From assembly GCF_959029255.1 (NCBI RefSeq), contig NZ_CAUFUE010000017.1, forward strand, positions 1-64,000: a DNA stretch of 64,000 bases, in the 5' to 3' direction. This DNA is from an uncultured Bacteroides sp. GTDB lineage: Bacteria > Bacteroidota > Bacteroidia > Bacteroidales > Bacteroidaceae. The position numbers were made by a program, and so were the translations under genes. The notes under the pieces were generated by a model. That model saw only the letters and a list, made by a program, of their open reading frames with translations. It searched no databases and had not been told where the DNA came from. Shown here one piece after another: positions 53,470 to 61,773 of the stretch; the first letter of the stretch is position 1, and every line of letters begins with the position of its first letter.

Positions 53470-56439
53470 ATGGAATACAATTTCAGGGAGATTGAAAAGA
53501 AATGGCAGAAACGGTGGGTAGATAATAAAACCTACCAAGTGACGGAAGATGAAACAAAGCAGAAATATTATGTATTGAACATGTTCCCCTACCCCAGCGG
53601 CGCAGGTTTGCATGTGGGTCATCCGTTGGGATATATCGCTTCGGACATTTACGCACGCTACAAACGCTTGCAAGGTTTCAATGTACTGAACCCGATGGGC
53701 TTTGATGCATACGGGCTTCCTGCCGAGCAATATGCCATCCAAACAGGACAACATCCTGCAATCACAACTGAACAAAACATCAAACGTTATTGTGAGCAAT
53801 TAAACAAAATAGGATTCTCATTCGACTGGAACCGTAAAATAAGCACTTGTGAACCGGAATATTATCATTGGACGCAATGGGCTTTCCAAAAGATGTTCAA
53901 CAGCTACTACTGCAATGATGAAAAGCAGGCGCGTCCCATCGAAGAGCTGATAGAGGCATTTCCAAAATATGGAAACGAAGGATTGAATGCCGCATGCAGC
54001 GAAGAACTGCACTTCACTGCTGAAGAGTGGAACGCTATGAGCGAAAAAGAACAGCAAGAAGTCCTGATGAATTACCGCATCGCTTACTTGGGCGAAACAA
54101 TGGTTAACTGGTGTCCGCAATTGGGTACCGTACTTGCCAACGATGAAGTGGTAGACGGTGTATCGGAACGTGGTGGTTTCCCTGTAGTCCAGAAAAAGAT
54201 GCGCCAATGGTGTCTTCGTGTATCTGCTTACGCCCAACGTCTGCTGGACGGATTGGAAACCATCGACTGGACCGAGTCGCTGAAGGAAACCCAAAAGAAC
54301 TGGATAGGCCGCAGCGAAGGTGCCGAAGTACAATTTAAGGTAAAGGACAGCGAACTGGAATTTACTATCTTCACCACGCGTGCAGATACCATGTTCGGCG
54401 TGACTTTCATGGTATTGGCTCCCGAAAGCGAATTGGTATCACAATTGACTACCGAAACACAAAAAGCTGAAGTAGACGCTTATCTGGAACGTACCAAGAA
54501 GCGTACGGAGCGCGAACGCATTGCCGACCGCAGTGTGACGGGTGTATTCTCGGGAAGTTATGCCATCAATCCTTTTACGGGCGAAGCGGTACCTATCTGG
54601 ATTAGTGATTATGTACTTGCCGGATATGGAACAGGCGCCATCATGGCTGTACCTGCACATGATAGCCGTGACTATGCTTTCGCTAAACATTTCGGTTTGC
54701 CTATCGTGCCATTGGTGGAGGGTTGCGATGTAAGTGAAGAAAGCTTTGACGCTAAAGAGGGTATCGTATGCAACTCTCCGAAAGCGGGTGTAGAACCTTA
54801 TTGTGATTTAAACCTGAACGGACTGACTATTAAAGAAGCCATTGCCACTACTAAGAAGTACGTGAAGGAGCATAATCTGGGACGTGTAAAAGTAAACTTC
54901 CGTCTGCGTGACGCCATTTTCTCACGTCAACGTTATTGGGGTGAACCTTTCCCGGTTTACTACAAGGATGGCATGCCTTATATGATTGATGAAAGTTGTC
55001 TTCCATTGGAACTTCCCGAAGTCGCTAAATTCCTGCCTACCGAAACGGGCGAACCTCCATTGGGACATGCCACTAAATGGGCTTGGGATACCGTAAATAA
55101 ATGTGTGGTTGACAATGAGAAAATCGACAATGTCACCGTATTCCCGTTGGAACTGAATACAATGCCCGGATTTGCCGGTTCAAGCGCTTACTACCTGCGG
55201 TATATGGATCCACGCAATCATTCTGCCTTGGTAGACAAGAAAGTAGATGAATACTGGCGTAATGTAGACCTCTATGTAGGTGGTACGGAACATGCTACGG
55301 GACACTTGATTTATTCCCGCTTCTGGAATAAATTCCTGTACGACCTTGGTGTATCTGCGGTTGAAGAACCATTCCAGAAATTAGTAAATCAAGGTATGAT
55401 TCAGGGACGAAGCAATTTTGTTTATCGCATTATTAAGATTAGAAAAAGTAATTTATTTAATGAAAACATAGAAATGACTGAGCCCACTAATGTGTATGTT
55501 TCATACAATATTATGAAAAAGGCAGAAAGTATAGACGATATTCAAGAAAAAATAAATTATTTATCTTCTCTAAATTGTCCTGAAAATATTGAAGGAATAC
55601 ATGGTATCAATTTTCAACAACTTCATGTAGATGTAAATATCGTATCCAATGATATACTGGATACTGAAGCGTTCAAAGCGTGGAGACCTGAATATGCTAC
55701 GGCTGAGTTTATTCTGGAAGATGGTAAATATATCTGTGGATGGGCGGTTGAAAAGATGAGTAAATCCATGTTCAACGTTGTCAATCCCGATATGATTGTA
55801 GAGAAATATGGCGCCGACACACTTCGTATGTACGAAATGTTCCTGGGTCCGGTAGAACAGTCAAAACCTTGGGATACAAACGGTATCGACGGTGTACACC
55901 GTTTCATCAAGAAGTTCTGGTCATTGTTCTACGACCGTAACGACAATTATCTGGTGACGGATGAACCGGCTACCAAAGAAGAACTGAAAGCCTTGCATAA
56001 GCTCATTAAGAAGGTTACAGGAGATATCGAGCAATTCTCTTACAATACAAGTATCAGTGCTTTCATGATTTGTGTCAATGAGTTGTTCTCATTGAAATGC
56101 AGTAAGAAGGAAATCCTGAATCAACTCATTGTTACCCTCGCTCCTTTCGCTCCGCACGTATGCGAAGAGTTATGGGAAACATTGGGTAATGAAGGTTCGG
56201 TTTGTGATGCCAAATGGCCTGAATACAATGAAGAATATCTGACGGAAAACACAGTGAACTATACCATTTCCTTCAACGGAAAGGCACGTTTCAATATGGA
56301 ATTTCCCGCAGATGCCGCATCGGATGCCATTCAAGCTGCCGTATTGGCTGATGAACGCTCTGCCAAATGGATGGAAGGCAAGGCTATAGTCAAGGTTATC
56401 GTTGTACCGAAAAAGATTGTAAACATCGTTATCAAATAA
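53470..56439 (+). CDS. leuS: Leucyl-tRNA synthetase with an unusual in-frame segment
   Basis: Charges tRNA-Leu with leucine. The 989-residue product has the class I HIGH-type motif HVGHPLGY near residue 49, the CP1 editing domain (about 230-420), and the KMSKS loop in EKMSKSMF near 762. The anticodon-binding and C-terminal domains are intact. Residues 655-718 (55432-55623) differ sharply from what I expect of Bacteroides LeuRS: about 20 residues appear to be replaced by 64, in visibly AT-rich DNA, and the whole protein is correspondingly longer than the roughly 944 I recall. The frame is kept. The YitT gene follows 5 bases after the stop, so they are co-transcribed. Confidence 0.96.
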   Translation: MEYNFREIEKKWQKRWVDNKTYQVTEDETKQKYYVLNMFPYPSGAGLHVGHPLGYIASDIYARYKRLQGFNVLNPMGFDAYGLPAEQYAIQTGQHPAITTEQNIKRYCEQLNKIGFSFDWNRKISTCEPEYYHWTQWAFQKMFNSYYCNDEKQARPIEELIEAFPKYGNEGLNAACSEELHFTAEEWNAMSEKEQQEVLMNYRIAYLGETMVNWCPQLGTVLANDEVVDGVSERGGFPVVQKKMRQWCLRVSAYAQRLLDGLETIDWTESLKETQKNWIGRSEGAEVQFKVKDSELEFTIFTTRADTMFGVTFMVLAPESELVSQLTTETQKAEVDAYLERTKKRTERERIADRSVTGVFSGSYAINPFTGEAVPIWISDYVLAGYGTGAIMAVPAHDSRDYAFAKHFGLPIVPLVEGCDVSEESFDAKEGIVCNSPKAGVEPYCDLNLNGLTIKEAIATTKKYVKEHNLGRVKVNFRLRDAIFSRQRYWGEPFPVYYKDGMPYMIDESCLPLELPEVAKFLPTETGEPPLGHATKWAWDTVNKCVVDNEKIDNVTVFPLELNTMPGFAGSSAYYLRYMDPRNHSALVDKKVDEYWRNVDLYVGGTEHATGHLIYSRFWNKFLYDLGVSAVEEPFQKLVNQGMIQGRSNFVYRIIKIRKSNLFNENIEMTEPTNVYVSYNIMKKAESIDDIQEKINYLSSLNCPENIEGIHGINFQQLHVDVNIVSNDILDTEAFKAWRPEYATAEFILEDGKYICGWAVEKMSKSMFNVVNPDMIVEKYGADTLRMYEMFLGPVEQSKPWDTNGIDGVHRFIKKFWSLFYDRNDNYLVTDEPATKEELKALHKLIKKVTGDIEQFSYNTSISAFMICVNELFSLKCSKKEILNQLIVTLAPFAPHVCEELWETLGNEGSVCDAKWPEYNEEYLTENTVNYTISFNGKARFNMEFPADAASDAIQAAVLADERSAKWMEGKAIVKVIVVPKKIVNIVIK

Positions 56440-56444
56440 CAGAT

Positions 56445-57347
56445 ATGCAAATTACAAAACCAACCAAAGCGGAAGTAAGGAGAGAGTTGAAAGACTATCT
56501 CTTGATTACTTTCGGACTCATCAGCTATGCATTGGGATGGGCTGCGTTCCTTATCCCCTATCAGATTACTACCGGAGGTACTACCGGTATCGGCGCTATC
56601 ATCTATTATGCCACAGGATTTCCCATTCAATGGTCGTACTTCATCATCAATGCGGTTTTGATGACGTTCGCCATTAAAATCTTGGGACCCAAGTTCAGTA
56701 TAAAGACTACTTTTGCCATCTTTGGACTGACTTTTTTCCTTTGGTTTTTTCAGGTCTTGGTCAACGGAGCAGACGGTATACCGCCACAAATCCTGGGACC
56801 GGGACAAGATTTCATGGCGTGTTTGATAGGTGCTGTGATGTGTGGTATTGGTTTGGGTATTGTATTCAATTGCAATGGAAGTACGGGAGGTACTGATATC
56901 ATCGCTGCTATTATCCACAAATATCGTGATGTTACTTTGGGACGTATGATTATGGCTTGCGACTTTATCATCATCAGCTCCTGTTACTTCATTTTCAATG
57001 ATTGGAGACGAGTTATATTTGGTTTTGTAACTTTGTTTGTTATTGGGTTTGTACTGGATTATGTTGTCAACGGTGCCCGTCAATCGGTACAATTCTTCAT
57101 ATTTTCTAAAGAATATGAAAAGATTGCCGACCGTATCACCAAGGAGACTCATCGTGGTGTAACGGTACTCGACGGTATCGGCTGGTACAGTAAACACAAT
57201 GTAAAAGTATTGGTTGTGCTTGCCTACAAACGTCAGTCTGTTGAAATATTCCGGTTGGTGAAGGATATAGACCCTAATGCATTTATTTCACAAAGTTCGG
57301 TTATCGGTGTCTATGGAGAAGGTTTTGATAAGTTGAAAGGAAAATGA
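56445..57347 (+). CDS. YitT-family membrane protein
   Basis: A 300-residue protein with five or six membrane spans (YitT/DUF161) and a C-terminal soluble DUF2179 domain (about residues 215-295), containing VTVLDGIGWYSKHNVKVLVV. The start at 56445 follows the leuS stop by 5 bases; a longer frame from 56367 would overlap leuS. The function of the family is not established. Confidence 0.88.
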   Translation: MQITKPTKAEVRRELKDYLLITFGLISYALGWAAFLIPYQITTGGTTGIGAIIYYATGFPIQWSYFIINAVLMTFAIKILGPKFSIKTTFAIFGLTFFLWFFQVLVNGADGIPPQILGPGQDFMACLIGAVMCGIGLGIVFNCNGSTGGTDIIAAIIHKYRDVTLGRMIMACDFIIISSCYFIFNDWRRVIFGFVTLFVIGFVLDYVVNGARQSVQFFIFSKEYEKIADRITKETHRGVTVLDGIGWYSKHNVKVLVVLAYKRQSVEIFRLVKDIDPNAFISQSSVIGVYGEGFDKLKGK

Positions 57348-57353
57348 CACTAA

Positions 57354-57384
57354 TTTACGATTAGACAATTTACTATTTACGATT
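57354..57384. repeat. Two TTTACGATT units, 22 bases apart
   Basis: TTTACGATT occurs at 57354-57362 and 57376-57384. Its reverse complement AATCGTAAA forms the tandem repeats near 63907-63940, so a dispersed intergenic repeat is likely. Confidence 0.45.
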
Positions 57385-57398
57385 GAAGATACACGGAT

Positions 57399-57977
57399 AT
57401 GAAAAAGAAGTTTGTATTTGCTACTAATAATGCTCATAAGTTAGAAGAAGTTTCTTTCATTTTAAAGAATAAAATAGAACTTCTTAGTATGAAAGACATC
57501 AATTGTAATGTTGATATCCCTGAAACAGCAGATACATTGGAAGGAAATGCGTTGATAAAAGCCAGGTATATTTTTGAAAACTATCATTTGAATTGTTTTG
57601 CCGACGATACCGGTTTGGAGGTAGAGGCATTGAACGGAGCTCCGGGAGTTTATTCGGCACGTTATGCGGGAGATGCACACAATTCAGAAGCTAATATGCA
57701 AAAACTATTGCATGACTTGGAAGGGATAGAAAACCGCAGAGCACAATTCCGTACTGTTTTCGCTCTTATCATCGATGGGAAAGAGCATCTGTTTGAAGGT
57801 ATCGTAAAAGGAGTAATAACGAAAAACAGACGTGGTACTTCAGGCTTCGGATACGATCCTATATTTATTCCTGAAGGATATACACAGACTTATGCCGAAA
57901 TGGGAAATGAATTGAAGAATAAAATCAGTCACCGGGCATTGGCAACAAACAAACTCTGTAATTTCCTGCTCAAATAG
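57399..57977 (+). CDS. rdgB: Non-canonical purine NTP pyrophosphatase (RdgB/HAM1)
   Basis: Hydrolyses ITP, dITP and XTP to prevent their incorporation into nucleic acids. The 192-residue product has the HAM1 signature set: FVFATNNAHKLEEV, ADDTGLEVEALNG, PGVYSARYAG, and the C-terminal SGFGYDPIFIP followed by KISHRALA. Length is normal. It is 51 bases after the YitT gene and may belong to the leuS-yitT-rdgB transcription unit. Confidence 0.95.
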   Translation: MKKKFVFATNNAHKLEEVSFILKNKIELLSMKDINCNVDIPETADTLEGNALIKARYIFENYHLNCFADDTGLEVEALNGAPGVYSARYAGDAHNSEANMQKLLHDLEGIENRRAQFRTVFALIIDGKEHLFEGIVKGVITKNRRGTSGFGYDPIFIPEGYTQTYAEMGNELKNKISHRALATNKLCNFLLK

Positions 57978-57985
57978 AAAACAGA

Positions 57986-58049
57986 TAATTACCTGTAAGT
58001 AGTTAAACCTCTACCACGTAGTAGTTGGTTAATTACTTACAGGTAATTA
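57986..58049. repeat. 21-bp inverted repeat between rdgB and nadA
   Basis: Arms 57986-58006 and 58029-58049 pair over 21 bases with one mismatch and a 22-base loop. A further near-palindrome, CTACCTACAGGTAG, lies at 58055-58068. It sits between convergent genes and may act as a bidirectional terminator or be a dispersed palindrome. Confidence 0.7.
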
Positions 58050-58069
58050 AATATCTACCTACAGGTAGT

Positions 58070-59008
58070 TTACAACCCTAACTTCGCCGAAATATCCAGC
58101 ATCCTTTTTATCGGTTTCACAGCCTTTTCCGCTATTTCAGCATCTACCTTAATTTCAGGAGACTCATTCTTTAAGCAATTGTAAAGCTTTTCCAGCGTGT
58201 TTAAACGCATAAAGCTACATTCATTGCAAGCGCAAGTGCTATCGTTAGGAGGAGCAGGAATAAAGGTTGTCTGAGGACATTTCTTCTGCATCTCATGCAA
58301 GATACCCGACTCTGTAGCTACGATATAACTCTTCTCAGGATGGTTTATGGCATACTTCAGCAAAGCGGCAGTGGAACCTACCACATCAGCCAGTTTCAAA
58401 ACCGTACTCTTGCATTCGGGATGTGCCAATACGATTGCATCGGGATACTGCCGTTTTAATTCAACAATCTTTTCAACCGAGAATTGCTCGTGTACATGGC
58501 AAGCGCCATCCCATAATAACATGTTCCTACCGGTAACAGAGTTAATATAATTACCAAGGTTTCTATCCGGACCGAAGATTATTTTCTCATCTTTGGGAAA
58601 ACTTTCTATTATCTGCTTGGCATTGGTGGAAGTTACTACCACATCAGTCACCGCTTTTACCGCAGCTGTTGTGTTCACGTATGATATCACCGTGTATCCG
58701 GGATGCTCTTTGACAAACTGACTAAACTTATCAGCCGGACAACTGTCTGCCAGCGAACAGCCTGCCGCCATATCAGGTACCAATACCTTCTTTTCCGGAC
58801 AAAGCACCTTAGCCGTTTCACCCATAAAGTGAACACCGCACATCACTATGATATCAGCTTCAGTCTTGGCCGCCCATTGCGCCAACGCCAGACTGTCGCC
58901 AACATAGTCGGCTATATCCTGTATTTCACCCTTCTGGTAGTAATGCCCCAGAATGATTGCATTCTTCTCTTTCTTCAGCTGCTTGATAGCTTCTATAAGA
59001 TTATCCAT
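58070..59008 (-). CDS. nadA: Quinolinate synthase NadA
   Basis: A [4Fe-4S] enzyme that makes quinolinate from iminoaspartate and dihydroxyacetone phosphate in NAD synthesis. About 312 residues from the ATG at 59008 (MDNLIEAIKQL); the frame is open to 59140, but the extra 44 residues are not family-like. Conserved blocks: ILGHYYQKGEIQDIADYVGDS, VMCGVHFMGETAK with a cluster cysteine, PDMAAGCSLADSC, AHPECKS, and CACNECSFMRLNTLEK. No nadB or nadC lies nearby. Confidence 0.95.
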   Translation of the reverse strand: MDNLIEAIKQLKKEKNAIILGHYYQKGEIQDIADYVGDSLALAQWAAKTEADIIVMCGVHFMGETAKVLCPEKKVLVPDMAAGCSLADSCPADKFSQFVKEHPGYTVISYVNTTAAVKAVTDVVVTSTNAKQIIESFPKDEKIIFGPDRNLGNYINSVTGRNMLLWDGACHVHEQFSVEKIVELKRQYPDAIVLAHPECKSTVLKLADVVGSTAALLKYAINHPEKSYIVATESGILHEMQKKCPQTTFIPAPPNDSTCACNECSFMRLNTLEKLYNCLKNESPEIKVDAEIAEKAVKPIKRMLDISAKLGL

Positions 59009-59533
59009 AATTATATTTTTTATTTCTCTTCTTTCTTTAAAAATCTTTTGATAGTAATGATAGGCTGTTAATAGTGTGGACAAGTAAATACGATTTTTCT
59101 TGCCTGTGAAGTTATTAGTACAAGATAAAACTTTACCCATCGATTATGAACAGAAACTTTTTAAAGTATATCTATTGATAATAAGTGCTATACTGTTCTA
59201 TAACTTCACTTCATTAACAGCTTGTTAATAAACTGCAAAGTTAATAACTTTAGAGAGATTTATTAGTGGAATGAGGCTGAAAAATGTGTTTAAACAACTA
59301 TTGAAAGTTTCTCTTAACTTTTTTGGTTTGTTCGTTTACAGCATCCATTATGCGAACCTTTGAATAATGCAAGTATTATTTCTAAAAATCTTTCCCTTGG
59401 GTATTGACACCTTTTCAACGGTTATTAACCGGGATATAAACGGAAATAAGTGTCTTTGCTTTGAAAACGAAGATAGGCTGCACATCAGCATAAAAAATGA
59501 ACAAGTTCGTTTTATTCTACATTCGGTTTGCAC

Positions 59534-59541
59534 TATCTTTG
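59534..59541 (+). promoter_or_regulatory. Promoter -7 box for the TrmH-family gene
   Basis: TATCTTTG followed by TCCCC, 40 bases before the ATG at 59581. The gap 59009-59580 also has a minus-strand TAACTTTG at 59236-59243, a possible distant nadA promoter. Nothing else is supported there. Confidence 0.45.
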
Positions 59542-59580
59542 TCCCCGGTAATAATAATCTGTGATAAATCAACAATAGAT

Positions 59581-60114
59581 ATGAATCGCAAACTGAAAAT
59601 AACAGAACTGAATCGTATTAGTATAGAAGAATTTAAGGAAGCTGATAAGTTACCTTTGGTAGTGGTATTGGATAATATCCGCAGTTTGCATAATATAGGT
59701 TCTGTATTCCGTACTTCCGATGCTTTTCGTATCGAATGTATCTATCTCTGCGGTATCACAGCCACTCCTCCACATCCTGAAATGCATAAAACAGCTTTGG
59801 GGGCTGAATTTACCGTCGATTGGAAGTATGTTAATAACTCTGTTGAAGCGGTTGATAACCTCAAAAAAGATGGGTATACGGTGTATTCTGTGGAGCAGGC
59901 AGAAGGTAGTATCATGTTGAATGAATTGGTTCTGGACAGAGATAAGAAGTATGCCATAGTGATGGGGAATGAGGTGAAGGGTGTTCAACAAGAAGTTATT
60001 GACCATTCGCATGGCTGCATTGAAATACCTCAGTATGGCACAAAACATTCATTGAATGTATCGGTTACGGCTGGTATTGTCATCTGGGATTTATTTAAAA
60101 AACTGAGATCGTAA
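59581..60114 (+). CDS. TrmH/SpoU-family RNA 2'-O-methyltransferase
   Basis: A 177-residue protein from the ATG at 59581 (an upstream in-frame ATG at 59497 lies before the promoter box). The SPOUT motifs are present: LDNIRSLHNIGSVFRTSDAF (motif 1), AIVMGNEVKGVQQEVI (motif 2) and IEIPQYGTKHSLNVSVTAGI (motif 3, SAM-binding knot). It methylates a ribose in tRNA or rRNA; the site cannot be told from sequence. Confidence 0.92.
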   Translation: MNRKLKITELNRISIEEFKEADKLPLVVVLDNIRSLHNIGSVFRTSDAFRIECIYLCGITATPPHPEMHKTALGAEFTVDWKYVNNSVEAVDNLKKDGYTVYSVEQAEGSIMLNELVLDRDKKYAIVMGNEVKGVQQEVIDHSHGCIEIPQYGTKHSLNVSVTAGIVIWDLFKKLRS

Positions 60115-60299
60115 TAAGGCGGTTAATAACTCTTGTTAATAGAATAATAAACCGTTTGAAAGTATATTGAAATGAACCGATATTTACTTTGGTTATTAAC
60201 ATATTTACTTATCTGAATTTCATTGTTTTATATTCTTCTGTATATGCATTAGTAACAATGTTATCAACATAGTATGAACCGTATTGTTATTAAGTTCAA

Positions 60300-61034
60300 A
60301 TGAATGGAATTGTTCCAAAATCGATGATGTGGAACTTATGGCATGGTTGTCATAAGTTAAGCGCGGGATGCAAACATTGCTATGTCTATCGGGGAGATGC
60401 AAAAAGAGATATAGACAGTTCGATAGTAGTACAGACCAAGAATTTTGATTTGCCTGTACGGAGAAAACGTAACGGTGATTATAAAATACCATCCGGTACA
60501 TTTGTTTATACTTGTTTTACTTCTGATTTCTTTGTGAAGGATGCGGATGAGTGGCGTGCAGAAGCATGGAAAATGATGCATCAACGTAATGATCTTCATT
60601 TTATGATAATAACTAAACGTATAGACCGTTTGATGGAGTGTCTGCCTGATAATTGGGGTGACGGATATGACAATGTAACTATTTGTTGTACGGTTGAAAA
60701 TCAGGAATGCGCCGACTATCGTTTACCTATTTATAAAGATGTACCGATAAAGCATAAAATCATTATTTGTGAACCGTTGTTGGAAAGAATAGATTTGAGT
60801 GGTTATTCCGTTGGAGAATGGGTTGAACAAATAGTTGCAGGAGGAGAGTCAGGATATGAAGCCCGTCCTTGTGATTTTGAATGGATAATGGAACTTCGCA
60901 GGGTATGTATAGAGAATAATGTGTCGTTTTGGTTTAAACAAACCGGTTCAAAGTTTATCAAAGAAGGAAAGTTGTATAACGTCAAAAGACAGTTTCAACA
61001 TTCACAGGCACGCAAGGCGGGAATCAATCTGTAA
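60300..61034 (+). CDS. DUF5131-family protein (radical SAM-like cysteine motif)
   Basis: A 244-residue protein with the DUF5131 (phage Gp37/Gp68-like) pattern. A cysteine cluster near residue 17, GCHKLSAGCKHCYVYRGD, resembles a radical SAM CxxxCxxC motif but with longer first spacing. It is followed by TFVYTCFTSDFFVKDADEWR and a late VAGGESGYEARPCDFEW. The family is found in phages and bacteria and its reaction is not established. It stands alone and converges with the DUF4294 gene. Confidence 0.85.
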   Translation: MNGIVPKSMMWNLWHGCHKLSAGCKHCYVYRGDAKRDIDSSIVVQTKNFDLPVRRKRNGDYKIPSGTFVYTCFTSDFFVKDADEWRAEAWKMMHQRNDLHFMIITKRIDRLMECLPDNWGDGYDNVTICCTVENQECADYRLPIYKDVPIKHKIIICEPLLERIDLSGYSVGEWVEQIVAGGESGYEARPCDFEWIMELRRVCIENNVSFWFKQTGSKFIKEGKLYNVKRQFQHSQARKAGINL

Positions 61035-61039
61035 GACTG

Positions 61040-61657
61040 TCAAAGTTGTCCGCTCTCCACCATTAAAATCACTCGTTCGGTCAAAGCATCATCTCCTTGA
61101 GCGTCATATTGCTTTTTCAGGCTGGCACCGAATAATGCAGCGAATGTCTGATAAAATCCTGCTTTGAAAGGACCCATGAATGCTTTTACCAATTCGTATG
61201 ATGTTGAATGAGTTTGCCGGTCAACCAGTTTGATTAACAGTTTTCCTTGTGCAAACGATAACTTTTTCATACGAGGTGTATATTGCTCTTTCAATCCCTT
61301 TTCTACAGCTTTCAGATGTTTTTGGCGTGCTTTTTCAGTAGGAATTGTTTGCAGATATTCGTACGTTTCGATAATGGCACTGTTGATTTCTTTAGAGATA
61401 GGGAGTACTCTTTTCACATCCCGGATGAGTTTATAGTATTTTGCCATATCCCGCTTGTTTTTAAACTTAAGCGGTTTGAATATATAAACAGTGGGAAGTT
61501 TGACATAAGGAATAGTGTCACCTTCGTATACGCACATAGGCGTTAGTAAAATACTTTTTTGCGCATCAGCTTTTGGTGATTGTTGCTGAGCGAGGCATAT
61601 CCGGTTTCCCAAAAGCAGGAACAAGATGAGTATTACTATGTTAAGCCGTATGTTCAT
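61040..61657 (-). CDS. DUF4294-family exported protein
   Basis: About 205 residues from the ATG at 61657, with a Sec signal peptide ending CLAQ. The mature part is helical and basic, with the pattern DTIPYVKLPTVYIF and KYYKLIRDVKRVLPISKEI typical of DUF4294, a Bacteroidota-specific family of unknown function. An in-frame ATG at 61675 would add six residues. Confidence 0.8.
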   Translation of the reverse strand: MNIRLNIVILILFLLLGNRICLAQQQSPKADAQKSILLTPMCVYEGDTIPYVKLPTVYIFKPLKFKNKRDMAKYYKLIRDVKRVLPISKEINSAIIETYEYLQTIPTEKARQKHLKAVEKGLKEQYTPRMKKLSFAQGKLLIKLVDRQTHSTSYELVKAFMGPFKAGFYQTFAALFGASLKKQYDAQGDDALTERVILMVESGQL

Positions 61658-61773
61658 GACGCAAAAGTACACCATTCTATGAAATGTTGTTGCGATGCTT
61701 TCGTTTTTCCTTGTTCAATTAACTTATTTAAGGTAACTTCGCCTTCCAAAAAATTAAAAGTAACCTATTACGA

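Noticed and set aside
55432..55623. Intein or mobile intron in leuS
   Set aside because: The segment is only 64 codons, stays in frame and shows no splicing motifs.
56331..57197. Open frame opposite leuS end and the YitT gene
   Set aside because: It overlaps two conserved genes, and its product is low-complexity Ser/Thr/Asn-rich sequence without a family.
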